Part shown: positions 1 to 8,066 of the stretch, in pieces
Position numbering within the stretch: the first letter of the stretch is position 1
How the letters are laid out: every line of letters begins with the position of its first letter
Origin: Denitromonas halophila
GTDB lineage: Bacteria; Pseudomonadota; Gammaproteobacteria; Burkholderiales; Rhodocyclaceae
Assembly (NCBI RefSeq): GCF_007625155.1
Contig: NZ_VMNK01000002.1
Coordinates: 62,001-126,000, forward strand
Length of the DNA: 64,000 nucleotides
Direction: 5' to 3'
Made by a program: the position numbers and the translations under genes
Notes under the pieces: generated by a model
Seen by the model: only the letters and a program-made list of their open reading frames with translations
Database searches by the model: none
What the model was told of the DNA's origin: nothing

Positions 1-27
1 ATTGCGCTCAACCGTGCTTGATGGGGA

Positions 28-60
28 GGGGGTGGCAAGGTGTTTGCCGCCCCTTTTTGT
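28..60 (+). terminator. Rho-independent terminator of an upstream gene
   Basis: A 10-bp stem (GGGGTGGCAA at 29-38 with TTGCCGCCCC at 44-53, one G-T pair) is followed directly by TTTTTG at 54-59. It would end a plus-strand transcript that enters from outside the window. It also marks the point where the IS3 remnant on the other strand loses its homology. Confidence 0.65.
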
Positions 61-170
61 TTGACTGCTTCAATTTTGAACTCTTCCGGATACCGCTTGT
101 TGCTCATGACACCTCCTTTCCATGCCTGAGTTTAAGGCTGCGAAGCGTCTACCGGGAGAGGGGCGATTCA
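57..170 (-). mobile_element. Left-end remnant of an IS3-family insertion sequence
   Basis: Reading leftward from the ATG at 107, the first 17 codons give MSNKRYPEEFKIEAVKQ, the usual start of an IS3-family OrfA. A strong AAAGGAGGT ribosome site precedes it. After codon 17 the reading frame turns into unrelated proline-rich sequence, so the transposase is truncated and dead. The outer end of the element is probably near 170, where the minus strand reads TGAATCGCCCC, a typical IS3-group terminus. The end point is inferred. The remnant lies about 170 bp upstream of the hupS promoter. Confidence 0.7.
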
Positions 171-341
171 GTCGGTGGCCGGATGTATCCGGTCCTACAG
201 GGTATGGCTCTGTTTGCGGGCGGTGGGTTCTCACCGTTTGGTGAGGGGTGGAAACCGGCTTTCCAGTTTGCCTGGAGGTGTGGCGCATGGTGTGTGCGAA
301 ATGTGTTTGATACATATGGCTTTTTTGTGTTTTGACACCTT

Positions 342-356
342 TGGCATGTTTCTTGT
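342..356 (+). promoter_or_regulatory. Sigma-54 (-24/-12) type promoter of hupSLC
   Basis: TGGCATGTTTCTTGT matches the sigma-54 consensus TGGCACG-N4-TTGC with correct 15-base geometry. It has two departures: T for C in the -24 block and T for C at -12. Transcription would begin near 368, giving a leader of about 60 bases before hupS. The activator HoxA is encoded at 21005-22450. The region from 171 to 341 upstream holds no gene; it has room for HoxA and IHF sites but I see none clearly. Confidence 0.6.
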
Positions 357-427
357 GATGGTGATTCCCGATGTTCCGCCGCGCGCCCGCGGGCGGGGTC
401 AAGAAGACCAACGAGGGAGACACCCCG

Positions 428-1516
428 ATGACCGACACCTTTTACGAGGTACTGCGCCGGCAGGGTATTACGCGCCGCAGTTTTCTCAAGTTCTGTTCGC
501 TGACTGCTACGTCGCTTGGGCTGGGTTCGGCCTTTGCGCCGAAGATCGCACATGCCTTGGAGACCAAGCCGCGCACGCCGGTGATCTGGCTGCATGGGCT
601 GGAGTGCACTTGCTGCTCTGAGTCATTCATCCGCTCGGCGCATCCGCTGACCAAGGATGTGGTTTTGTCGATGCTGTCGCTCGATTACGACGACACGCTG
701 ATGGCGGCGGCGGGGCATCAGGCCGAGGCGATCCTCGAAGAGGTGAAGCGCAAGTACAAGGGCAATTACATCCTGGCGGTGGAGGGCAACCCGCCGCTCA
801 ATGAAGACGGCATGTTCTGTATCCAGAGTGGCCGGCCTTTCATCGAGAAGCTGAAGGAGACCGCCGCCGATTGCAAGGCGATCATCTCCTGGGGGTCGTG
901 TGCTTCGTGGGGCTGCGTGCAGGCGGCCAAGCCGAACCCGACGCGGGCGACGCCGGTGCACAAGGTGATCTTCGATAAGCCGATCATCAAGGTGCCGGGT
1001 TGCCCGCCGATCGCCGAGGTGATGACGGCGGTGGTGACCTACATGCTGACCTTCGACAAGCTGCCTGAGCTGGATCGCCAGGGGCGGCCGAAGATGTTCT
1101 ACGGCCAGCGCATCCACGACAAGTGCTATCGCCGCCCGCACTTCGACGCCGGCCAGTTCGTTGAAGAATGGGACGACGACCAGGCGCGCATGGGCTACTG
1201 CCTCTACAAGATGGGCTGCAAGGGCCCGACCACCTACAACGCCTGTTCGACGGTGCGCTGGAATGACGGCGTGTCCTTCCCCATCCAGTCAGGCCACGGC
1301 TGTATTGGTTGCTCGGAAGATGGTTTCTGGGACAAGGGCTCGTTCTATGACCGGGTGACTGACATCAAGCAGTTCGGCGTTGAGGCCAATGCCGACAAGG
1401 TGGGTGGCACAGCCGCTGCGGTGGTGGGGGCCTCGGTGGCCGCGCACGCCGCCGTCACCGCGCTGGCCCGCGCTCGTCAGAAGACGGGCATCGATACGCC
1501 GAAGGGAGAGGACTGA
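428..1516 (+). CDS. hupS: Uptake [NiFe]-hydrogenase small subunit HupS/HoxK
   Basis: This is the iron-sulfur electron-transfer subunit of the membrane-bound H2-oxidising enzyme, working with HupL and the cytochrome b HupC on the periplasmic face. The ATG at 428 is chosen because GAGGGAG precedes it and it yields a Tat signal with RRSFLK at residues 16-21, cleaved probably after A43. The mature protein begins with the proximal-cluster region ECTCCSES, giving cysteines 17, 19 and 20. A second pair occurs in GSCASWGC. The extra cysteines (19 and 120 in mature HoxK numbering) are those of the 4Fe-3S cluster known from oxygen-tolerant group 1d enzymes. The C-terminus (about residues 320-350) is an alanine-valine-rich anchor helix. 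hupL follows after 2 bases. Confidence 0.97.
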   Translation: MTDTFYEVLRRQGITRRSFLKFCSLTATSLGLGSAFAPKIAHALETKPRTPVIWLHGLECTCCSESFIRSAHPLTKDVVLSMLSLDYDDTLMAAAGHQAEAILEEVKRKYKGNYILAVEGNPPLNEDGMFCIQSGRPFIEKLKETAADCKAIISWGSCASWGCVQAAKPNPTRATPVHKVIFDKPIIKVPGCPPIAEVMTAVVTYMLTFDKLPELDRQGRPKMFYGQRIHDKCYRRPHFDAGQFVEEWDDDQARMGYCLYKMGCKGPTTYNACSTVRWNDGVSFPIQSGHGCIGCSEDGFWDKGSFYDRVTDIKQFGVEANADKVGGTAAAVVGASVAAHAAVTALARARQKTGIDTPKGED

Positions 1517-1518
1517 TC

Positions 1519-3309
1519 ATGGGTGTGTATGAGACGCAGGGCTTCAAGCTCGACAACACCGGCAAGCGGGTGGTGGTCGATCCGGTCACTCGGATCGAAG
1601 GGCATATGCGGGTCGAGGTGAACCTCGACGACAATAACGTGATTCGCAACGCGGTGTCGACCGGCACCATGTGGCGCGGGCTGGAGGTGATTCTGAAAGG
1701 GCGCGACCCGCGCGACGCCTGGGCCTTTACCGAGCGCATCTGCGGCGTGTGTACCGGCACCCACGCGCTCACCTCCTGCCGCGCGGTGGAAGACGCGCTG
1801 GGCATCGAGATCCCCGACAATGCGAACTCGATCCGCAACCTCATGCAGCTCACGCTGCAGGTGCATGACCACCTGGTGCACTTCTATCACCTGCATGCGC
1901 TCGACTGGGTGGATGTGGTGAGCGCGCTCTCTGCGGACCCGAAAGCGACCTCGGCGTTGGCGCAGAGCATCTCCAACTGGCCGCTGTCCTCGCCGGGCTA
2001 TTTCCGCGACATCCAGAACCGGTTGAAGAAGTTTGTCGAATCGGGCCAGCTCGGCCCCTTCATGAACGGTTACTGGGGCAACCCGGCTTACAAGCTGCCG
2101 CCCGAAGCCAATCTGATGGCGGTGACGCACTACCTGGAGGCGCTGGACTTCCAGAAAGAGATCGTCAAGATCCACACCATTTTTGGCGGTAAGAACCCGC
2201 ACCCCAACTGGCTGGTCGGCGGCATGCCCTGCGCCATCAACATGGATGGCACCGGTGCGGTCGGCGCGATCAACATGGAGCGGCTGAACCTGGTCAAGAG
2301 CATCATCGACCGCACGATCGAGTTTGTCGATCAGGTGTATGTGCCCGACCTGCAAGCCATTGCCAGTTTCTACAAGGACTGGACTTACGGCGGTGGCCTG
2401 TCGAGTATGTCGGTGCTGTCGTACGGCGATATTCCCGACCGTGCCAACGACTTCTCGGCCAGCAATCTGATGCTGCCGCGCGGGGCGATCATCAATGGCG
2501 ATCTGAGCAAGATCCACGAGGTCGATCTGCGTGACCCGTCGGAGATCCAGGAGTTTGTCGATCACTCCTGGTACAAGTACGCCGACGAGAGCAAAGGCCT
2601 GCACCCCTGGGATGGCGAGACCGAGCCCAACTTTGCGCTCGGCCCGAAAACCCAGGGCACCAAGACCAACATCAAGTCGCTGGACGAAGAGGGCAAGTAC
2701 TCCTGGATCAAGGCGCCGCGCTGGAAGGGCCACGCCATGGAGGTTGGCCCGCTGTCGCGCTACATCATCGGCTATGTGCAGAACAACCCAGAGTTCAAGG
2801 AGCCGACCGACAAGCTGCTGACCGATCTCGGCCTGCCGCTCGAAGCGCTGTTCTCCACGCTGGGCCGCACCGCGGCACGCGGTCTGGAAGCCTCGTGGGC
2901 GGCGCATAAAATGCGCTACTTCTTCGACAAGCTGATGGCCAACATCAAGGCCGGCGACAGCAACACCGCCAACATCGACAAGTGGGACCCGTCCCGCTGG
3001 CCGAAGGAAGCCAAGGGCGTCGGCTTTACCGAGGCGCCGCGTGGCGCGCTGGGGCACTGGATCAAGATTCGCGACGGCAAGATCGAAAACTATCAGGCCG
3101 TGGTGCCTACCACCTGGAATGGCAGCCCGCGCGACAGCAAGGGGCAGATCGGCGCCTTCGAGGCTTCGCTGATGAACACCCCGGTGGCGGTGGCCGATCA
3201 GCCGCTGGAGATCTTGCGCACGCTGCATTCCTTCGATCCTTGCCTGGCGTGCTCGACGCATGTGATGAGTCCGGATGGGCAGGAAATGGCGCAGGTGAAG
3301 GTGCGGTGA
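1519..3309 (+). CDS. hupL: Uptake [NiFe]-hydrogenase large subunit HupL/HoxG
   Basis: This is the catalytic subunit that carries the Ni-Fe(CN)2CO site. The two nickel-binding motifs are intact: RICGVC at residues 73-78 and DPCLACSTH at 573-581 of 596. The 15 residues after H581 are the C-terminal extension removed by the endopeptidase HupD after nickel insertion. Length is normal for the family (about 600-620 aa). It has no signal of its own and is exported by the Tat signal of HupS. It sits 2 bases after hupS; the gap to hupC is 133 bases and contains a long imperfect palindrome. Confidence 0.98.
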   Translation: MGVYETQGFKLDNTGKRVVVDPVTRIEGHMRVEVNLDDNNVIRNAVSTGTMWRGLEVILKGRDPRDAWAFTERICGVCTGTHALTSCRAVEDALGIEIPDNANSIRNLMQLTLQVHDHLVHFYHLHALDWVDVVSALSADPKATSALAQSISNWPLSSPGYFRDIQNRLKKFVESGQLGPFMNGYWGNPAYKLPPEANLMAVTHYLEALDFQKEIVKIHTIFGGKNPHPNWLVGGMPCAINMDGTGAVGAINMERLNLVKSIIDRTIEFVDQVYVPDLQAIASFYKDWTYGGGLSSMSVLSYGDIPDRANDFSASNLMLPRGAIINGDLSKIHEVDLRDPSEIQEFVDHSWYKYADESKGLHPWDGETEPNFALGPKTQGTKTNIKSLDEEGKYSWIKAPRWKGHAMEVGPLSRYIIGYVQNNPEFKEPTDKLLTDLGLPLEALFSTLGRTAARGLEASWAAHKMRYFFDKLMANIKAGDSNTANIDKWDPSRWPKEAKGVGFTEAPRGALGHWIKIRDGKIENYQAVVPTTWNGSPRDSKGQIGAFEASLMNTPVAVADQPLEILRTLHSFDPCLACSTHVMSPDGQEMAQVKVR

Positions 3310-3328
3310 TTTGTGATGGGTGATGGGG

Positions 3329-3416
3329 CGTAGGGCGGATAAGCCAAAGGCGCATCCGCCGCCCGTGCCCCACCTATGCGGTTTTTGGTGGATGCGCTTT
3401 GCCTATCCGCCCTACG
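3329..3416. repeat. Imperfect palindromic repeat in the hupL-hupC gap
   Basis: The left arm (3329-3360) begins CGTAGGGCGGATAAGC. The right arm (3387-3416) ends GCCTATCCGCCCTACG and pairs with it over about 30 bases with a few mismatches; a 26-base loop lies between. The outer CGTAGGGCGG block is the same sequence found at 17548, 19232, 43603 and 44049. As RNA it would form a strong stem between hupL and hupC. That could protect the hupSL message or reduce readthrough, which is inference. There is no U-tract, so it is not a classical terminator. Confidence 0.8.
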
Positions 3417-3442
3417 GGACCTTTCTCCCAAGGAGAAGAAAG

Positions 3443-4150
3443 ATGCTCGCTGAACAAGATCAATTCGAAGCCGAACGCAGTGCGCGCATGGTCAAGGCGG
3501 TCTATGTGTACGAGGCGCCGCTGCGCCTGTGGCACTGGGTCAACGCCCTGGCCATCACGGTACTCGCCATCACCGGCTATTTCATCGGCCTGCCGCTGCC
3601 CTCGGTGCCGGGGGAGGCCAGCAACAGCTTTTTGATGGGTTATATCCGCTTCGCCCACTTTGCTGCCGCCTATATCTTTGCCATCGGCTTCATCGGCCGC
3701 ATCTACTGGGCCTTTGTCGGCAACCACCACGCGCGGCAAATTTTCATCCTGCCGGTGTGGAACATGAAGTGGTGGAGCGAGGTGTTTTACGAGCTGCGCT
3801 GGTATCTGTTCCTGGTGAAAGAGCCCAAGAAGTATGTCGGCCACAACCCGCTCGCGCAGCTGATGATGTTTCTGTTCTTCACTGTTGGCGCGGTGTACAT
3901 GATCTGTACCGGCTTCGCGTTGTATGGCGAAGGTCTCGGCGAGGGCAGCTGGGCGTCGCAGATGTTTGGCTGGGTGATGACGGCCGTGGGTGGCAACAGC
4001 ATGCAGGTGCATAGCTGGCACCGGTTAGGCATGTGGGTCACCGTCAGCTTTGCCGTGGTGCATATTTATGCCGCGATCCGCGAAGACATCATGAGTCGGC
4101 AGAGCCTGATCTCCACCATGATCAGCGGCTGGCGGATGTTCAAGGACTGA
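3443..4150 (+). CDS. hupC: Ni/Fe-hydrogenase cytochrome b subunit HupC/HoxZ
   Basis: This di-heme membrane cytochrome b anchors HupSL and passes electrons from H2 to the quinone pool. The ATG at 3443 follows AAGGAGAAG and gives 235 aa, the usual size. Family features are the N-terminal VYVYEAPLRLWHWVNAL with a helix-embedded histidine, further histidines in IRFAHFAAAY and VHSWHRLGMW, and four hydrophobic segments. It is the last gene of the hupSLC unit. In related bacteria hupD follows directly; here hupD is 3.9 kb away. Confidence 0.96.
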   Translation: MLAEQDQFEAERSARMVKAVYVYEAPLRLWHWVNALAITVLAITGYFIGLPLPSVPGEASNSFLMGYIRFAHFAAAYIFAIGFIGRIYWAFVGNHHARQIFILPVWNMKWWSEVFYELRWYLFLVKEPKKYVGHNPLAQLMMFLFFTVGAVYMICTGFALYGEGLGEGSWASQMFGWVMTAVGGNSMQVHSWHRLGMWVTVSFAVVHIYAAIREDIMSRQSLISTMISGWRMFKD

Positions 4151-4162
4151 GCGAGCGCCTGC

Positions 4163-4492
4163 GTGGCGGCTTTTTCCTCCCTCGACCCCGGCGTGGTGGC
4201 AAACGCAGCCCGTCCGGGGCGCTTTCGCCCCGGACGCACGCCGTTGCATCCGGGGTATTTTCTTGAGTCCCGCTTTCTGCGCCCCGCGCAGATTTCGCAA
4301 GACGCACTGGCCCGTGCGCTCGGTATTTCCCGCCGACGGGTGAACGAGCTTGTGCGCGGTCGCCGCGCTTTTACGCCCGACACTGCCCTGCGACTGGGGC
4401 GTTACTTTCACACCGACCCGGCACTGTGGATGGTCATGCAGTCCGTGTGGGATGTGCATCAGGCCTGGCGAAGGGCGGATGGCTCATATTGA
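4163..4492 (+). CDS. HigA-like HTH antitoxin-type protein, no toxin partner
   Basis: From about residue 28 the sequence fits the HigA/XRE antidote family: LHPGYFLESRFL, then SQDALARALGISRRRVNEL (helix-turn-helix), GRRAFTPDTALRLGRYF, and a C-terminal WMVMQSVWDVHQA. The GTG at 4163 is only the earliest start. The first 27 codons are unlike the family and contain a perfect stem-loop (CGTCCGGGGCG at 4211-4221 with CGCCCCGGACG at 4226-4236), so translation may begin at the TTG at 4244, just before HPG. No HigB/RelE toxin gene lies next to it. Its end overlaps the convergent LysR gene by 9 bases. It could be a solitary DNA-binding regulator or a decayed antitoxin. Confidence 0.6.
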   Translation: MAAFSSLDPGVVANAARPGRFRPGRTPLHPGYFLESRFLRPAQISQDALARALGISRRRVNELVRGRRAFTPDTALRLGRYFHTDPALWMVMQSVWDVHQAWRRADGSY

Positions 4493-5374
4493 AAACCCGG
4501 ACAAGGTCTCGCGCATGGTCGAGATGAAGGCACGCGTACGCGCTGGTAACAGGCGGGCATGCGGGTAGATCACGCTGATCGGGCGGGGCGGCAGCTCGTA
4601 GTTGGCCAGGACGATCTCCAGCGCGCCACGCGCGACGTCCGGTGCGATCTGATAGGACAGAAAGCTGCCGAAGCCCAGACCGTCGCAGCAGGCCGCGATG
4701 CCGGGGGCCACGAGGTTGAAGCTGAGTCGTCCGTCGATGGTCACATTGAGGCGGCGACCCGCCTCCATGAAGACCCAGTGCGGTCCGCGGCTGCCGGTAA
4801 AGCGAATGCATTCGGCGTGGCGTAGTTCGCGCGGATGGGCGGGACGGCCGTGGCGTGCTAGATAGTCGGGGCTGGCGACGACTGCTTGGCGCACCAGGCC
4901 TAGCGTTTGCGCCACCAGCGTGGAGTCGGCGAGTGTTCCGATGCGAATGGCGGCGTCGAAGCCTTCTTCGACCAGGTTCGTCACCCGGTCTAGCAATATC
5001 AGCTCGACGCTGACATCGTCGTAGCGCGCAATAAAGCGATTGACCGCTGGCGCGACATACATCTGGCCGAACAGCACTGGTGCGGTGATGCGTAGCAGGC
5101 CGGTGGGTTCGCTGACGTCGGCGCGCACTGAGGCCTCGGCGTCCTGCACCGCGCCAATCACTTGGCGACAGTCGGCCAGATAGCGACGACCTTCGTCGGT
5201 GAGCGCGATGCGGCGGGTGCTGCGGTTGAACAGTCGTACGCCAAGATGGGATTCCAGCGTGGCGAGGCCGCGCACGATGGATGGAAGAGAAGTCTCCAGT
5301 GTTCGCGCCGCCGCGGTGAGGCTGCCGCCGTCGGCGATGGCGACAAGGATTCGCATGTGTTTGAGTTGGTCCAT
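4484..5374 (-). CDS. LysR-family transcriptional regulator
   Basis: It has the standard LysR layout: a winged HTH in residues 1-60 (MRILVAIADGGSLTAAART, then LESHLGVRLFNRSTRRI) and a periplasmic-binding-like effector domain from about 90 to 290. The length of 296 aa is normal. It is divergent from the GST gene at 5485, with about 110 bases between them. That arrangement usually means it controls the neighbour and itself; the effector cannot be told from sequence. It belongs to the block inserted between hupC and hupD and has no evident link to H2 metabolism. Confidence 0.92.
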   Translation of the reverse strand: MDQLKHMRILVAIADGGSLTAAARTLETSLPSIVRGLATLESHLGVRLFNRSTRRIALTDEGRRYLADCRQVIGAVQDAEASVRADVSEPTGLLRITAPVLFGQMYVAPAVNRFIARYDDVSVELILLDRVTNLVEEGFDAAIRIGTLADSTLVAQTLGLVRQAVVASPDYLARHGRPAHPRELRHAECIRFTGSRGPHWVFMEAGRRLNVTIDGRLSFNLVAPGIAACCDGLGFGSFLSYQIAPDVARGALEIVLANYELPPRPISVIYPHARLLPARTRAFISTMRETLSGFSI

Positions 5375-5484
5375 GAGCGAATGATTGCTTTGAAAATTGA
5401 AGTAATCAAGTTCAAGTTTCAGGATTTATTTCATGGAGTGGTGCGGCGACAATGACGTTCGTCTGTTCACTGGAGCTCGTCACC

Positions 5485-6114
5485 ATGTCTGCCGCAATCG
5501 CCGCCACCGACATCCGCCTTCACGGTTTGCAGCTTTCCGGTCATAGCCATCGAATTAGTCTGTTCCTGTCGCTGCTGCAACTGCCTCATGAGCATATCGA
5601 AGTGGATTTGCCTGGTGGCGCTCACAAGCGCCCCGAGTTCCTGGCCATGAATCCGTTCGGGCAGGTGCCCGTGTTGCAGGACGGCGCGCTGACGCTGCCG
5701 GATTCGAACGCCATCCTGGTGTATCTCGCCAAGCGCTACGGCGGCGCGCAGTGGCTACCCACCGATTCCGTGGGGGCGGCGAGGGTGCAGCGTTGGTTGT
5801 CGGTGGCGGCCGGTCCGTTGGCGTCGGGCCCAGCCATGGCGCGCATCCACGTCGTGTTCGGCAAGAACCAGCCGGACCCTGCACTGGTCGAGCGCAGCCA
5901 CGCGCTGCTGGCGGTGATGGATGCAGCGTTGGCCGATTCGCCCTTCCTGGTGGGTGAGGCACCGACCATTGCCGACATCGCTTGCTACAGCTACACCGCC
6001 CATGCCCCCGAAGGCGGGGTTGGGCTGGCTGGTTATCCGAATGTGTGTGCCTGGTTGGCGCGCATCGAGGCCTTGCCGCACTTTGTCGGCATGCCAGCCA
6101 CGCCGCTGGCTTGA
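5485..6114 (+). CDS. Glutathione S-transferase family protein
   Basis: The N-terminal thioredoxin fold shows HSHRISLFLSLLQLPHEHI, the glutathione-site motif NPFGQVPVL and PDSNAILVYLAKRYG. An all-helical C-terminal domain follows (about residues 85-205). The ATG at 5485 is preferred because GGAG lies about 9 bases upstream; an in-frame ATG at 5452 would add 11 residues. It is divergent from the LysR gene and 12 bases from the FMN-binding protein gene, so the two may be co-transcribed. The substrate is unknown; a detoxification role is inferred from the family. Confidence 0.9.
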   Translation: MSAAIAATDIRLHGLQLSGHSHRISLFLSLLQLPHEHIEVDLPGGAHKRPEFLAMNPFGQVPVLQDGALTLPDSNAILVYLAKRYGGAQWLPTDSVGAARVQRWLSVAAGPLASGPAMARIHVVFGKNQPDPALVERSHALLAVMDAALADSPFLVGEAPTIADIACYSYTAHAPEGGVGLAGYPNVCAWLARIEALPHFVGMPATPLA

Positions 6115-6126
6115 GTGTTCAAGATC

Positions 6127-7020
6127 ATGTCAGTCTTTCATGCGGGTGAGCGCGCGATACAGCAACGCGCCGGTTTTGGCGATGCGGCGCTGACTGTTGG
6201 CGAGCGCTTTATTCGTGGCGTCATGCCTGAGCAACATCAGGTTTTTTTCGCGCAACTGCCATTTGTGGTGGTCGGCGTGCTTGACGCCCAGGGCCAGGCG
6301 CGTGCCGGTCTGCTGGCAGGGGCGCCGGGCTTCATGAATTCGCCAGACGATCGGCATCTTGATATTCAGGCGGGCGCAGTGGTTGGCGAGGGCGTGGCCG
6401 AACGGCTGACGCCAGGCGCGCAGATCGGTCTGCTCGGCATTGAGGCCCATACTCGGCGGCGTAACCGGTTGAATGGTCTGGTTGCCGACGCGCTCGATGG
6501 TCGCGTGAGCGTGCGCGTTACTCAGAGCTTCGGTAACTGTCCCAAATATATCTACCCGCGCCGAATCGAATGGGCGCCCATTGTGGCAGGCGTCAAACGG
6601 GTGGTGAGTGGCTGGGATGCCGATGCCAGACGCATGGTGGCGGCTGCCGACACTTTTTTCATTGCTACCGCTCACCCCGAGGCGGCAGACGCCTCCGCGG
6701 CGGCGCACGGGGTGGATGTGTCGCACCGGGGCGGCGAAGCGGGCTTCGTTTGCATCAGGGATGCGACCTTGAGCGTGCCCGACTATCCTGGCAATCGGTT
6801 TTTCAACACGCTGGGCAATCTTGAACTCAACCCGTGGGCCGGATTGCTGTTTATCGACTTTGAAGCGCGGTCGTTTCTGCAACTGGCGGTGCGCGCGCGT
6901 CTTGAGTGGTTGCCTCCATCGCAGACGGAGTCGAAGGGCAACAATCGTGTGCTGCACTTCGATGTCCTGGCGGCGCAACGCACCGAAGGCGTGCTGCCAT
7001 TGGTTTTGGCCGCGCAGTGA
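6127..7020 (+). CDS. Pyridoxamine 5'-phosphate oxidase-like FMN-binding protein
   Basis: The protein (297 aa) resembles the split-barrel flavin-binding family often found near or fused to ferredoxin reductases. Supporting pieces are SVFHAGERAIQ at the start, SFGNCPKYI in the middle, VSHRGGEAGFV, and DYPGNRFFNTLGNL followed by GLLFIDF. The ATG at 6127 gives the family-like N-terminus; a GTG at 6115 would overlap nothing and add four residues. It lies just after the GST gene on the same strand and ends at a bidirectional terminator. Its reaction is unknown; flavin-dependent reduction is an inference. Confidence 0.85.
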   Translation: MSVFHAGERAIQQRAGFGDAALTVGERFIRGVMPEQHQVFFAQLPFVVVGVLDAQGQARAGLLAGAPGFMNSPDDRHLDIQAGAVVGEGVAERLTPGAQIGLLGIEAHTRRRNRLNGLVADALDGRVSVRVTQSFGNCPKYIYPRRIEWAPIVAGVKRVVSGWDADARRMVAAADTFFIATAHPEAADASAAAHGVDVSHRGGEAGFVCIRDATLSVPDYPGNRFFNTLGNLELNPWAGLLFIDFEARSFLQLAVRARLEWLPPSQTESKGNNRVLHFDVLAAQRTEGVLPLVLAAQ

Positions 7021-7033
7021 CGTGCGCAAAGCA

Positions 7034-7057
7034 ACAGGGGCGCCGCAGCGCCCCTGT
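7034..7057. terminator. Stem-loop between convergent genes
   Basis: A perfect 10-bp stem (ACAGGGGCGC and GCGCCCCTGT) with a CGCA loop lies in the 55-base gap between the FMN-binding protein gene and ompW, which converge. There is no U-tract on either side. The position suggests a shared terminator; the mechanism is uncertain. Confidence 0.6.
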
Positions 7058-7075
7058 GTCAGTCGGTGCCAGTGA

Positions 7076-7702
7076 TTAGAAGCGATAGCCAATGCCGATG
7101 CCAAACAGCCAAGGGTCGATGTCGATCGAGCTGACCTTGCCGCCGCCAGCCAGTTTCACGTCGGTGCCCATCTTGACTTTCTTCAGGTCGACGTTGAAGA
7201 ACCACTGCTTCGACAGTTGGACATCCATGCCCACTTGCAGCGCCAGACCGAAGCTGTCCTTGTCGATCTCCAGGTCGCCCACGCCGGGGACGTTGAGGTC
7301 GACGCTGGAGAAGCGGGTGTAGTTGATGCCGGCGCCAACATACGGGCGAAACTTCGCATCAGGCATGAAGTGGTACTGCACCAGCAGCGTCGGCGGCAGT
7401 TCCCGGACCGTGCCGATCTTGGTCCCGGCTACCGAGATGTTGTGCTCCTGCGGATAGGTGAGCACCAATTCCGCCGCGATGTTCTTGGTGAAGAAGTAGC
7501 TGATATCCAGTTCCGGAATTGCCTTGTCGCTGACATGGATCTCGTCTGCGGCCACGCCGAGGGCGGGAATGGCATCCGACTTGTTGGCTGTGTCGATGTT
7601 GACGACCCGTGCCCGGACCATCCAGTTGCCCTCGGGTTGCTCGGCCATCAGCGGCGCGCAGGCCGTCATCGCTACCAGTGCCGCAATCATCTTGGTTTGC
7701 AT
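7076..7702 (-). CDS. ompW: OmpW-family outer membrane protein
   Basis: This is a small eight-stranded beta-barrel porin. It has a signal peptide (hydrophobic IAALVAMTACAPLMA, cleaved before EQPEGNW), the family motif of strand pairs with YVGAGINYT in the middle, and the C-terminal IGYRF ending in phenylalanine needed for barrel assembly. The ATG at 7702 is chosen because AAAGGGGAT precedes it; an ATG at 7717 is also in frame. A perfect FNR-type site sits upstream at 7765-7778. OmpW is known to be FNR-activated in enterobacteria, so oxygen-dependent control is likely here too. Confidence 0.93.
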   Translation of the reverse strand: MQTKMIAALVAMTACAPLMAEQPEGNWMVRARVVNIDTANKSDAIPALGVAADEIHVSDKAIPELDISYFFTKNIAAELVLTYPQEHNISVAGTKIGTVRELPPTLLVQYHFMPDAKFRPYVGAGINYTRFSSVDLNVPGVGDLEIDKDSFGLALQVGMDVQLSKQWFFNVDLKKVKMGTDVKLAGGGKVSSIDIDPWLFGIGIGYRF

Positions 7703-7764
7703 CACATCCCCTTTCACGTCATCAAAGAATGACCGGGATAGTAACCATTCGATTAGTGTGGTTA

Positions 7765-7778
7765 TTGATTCGGATCAA
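7765..7778 (-). promoter_or_regulatory. FNR/Anr box and promoter of ompW
   Basis: TTGATTCGGATCAA is a perfect TTGAT-N4-ATCAA site. On the minus strand a -10-like TACTAT lies at 7743-7738. A start near 7730 would put the site centre at -41.5, the class II position for FNR activation. The ompW start codon is then about 28 bases downstream. The rest of the 349-base gap 7718-8066 holds only the hupD promoter; no gene was seen in it. Confidence 0.75.
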
Positions 7779-8013
7779 TTTTTGCAGGTCAGCCTATCCG
7801 TCAGGATTTGAGCGGTGGTGGCGGTCAGGGTGTCGCGAGAAGCCGCCCATCACGAACCCATGAACAGCACGCCTGCTGGCGTATTTCGAACCGGATAGAG
7901 GCTTGTCGTTTTGTTAATTAAGTGTTCGATTGCGCGACGATTGGCACGTTGCCGTCTGGGCGACATTTTCTTCAAGTCACTGTTCTATTGCACCTTTTTG
8001 ATGGACGTCTGAC

Positions 8014-8028
8014 TGGCACGAACTCTGC
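8014..8028 (+). promoter_or_regulatory. Sigma-54 (-24/-12) promoter of the hupD-hyp operon
   Basis: TGGCACGAACTCTGC fits the sigma-54 consensus TGGCACG-N4-TTGC at every position but one (C for the first T of TTGC). The expected start is near 8040, 27 bases before hupD. This is the best sigma-54 match in the window. It gives the accessory genes their own HoxA-responsive promoter now that they are separated from hupSLC. Confidence 0.75.
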
Positions 8029-8066
8029 GTTGTAACGCTTCATGTGACACTCGATGAGGCAAGACG

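Noticed and set aside
1477-3261. A 594-codon open frame on the minus strand across hupL
   Set aside because: It is antisense to a strongly conserved hydrogenase subunit, has no family likeness, and is expected from the high GC content and codon bias.
4163-4492. A toxin-antitoxin module
   Set aside because: Only an antitoxin-like protein is present; the flanking genes are hupC and a LysR regulator, with no HigB/RelE gene.
7941-7955. TTGGCACGTTGCC considered as a sigma-54 promoter for hupD
   Set aside because: The GG and GC elements are too close together; the site at 8014-8028 has correct spacing.
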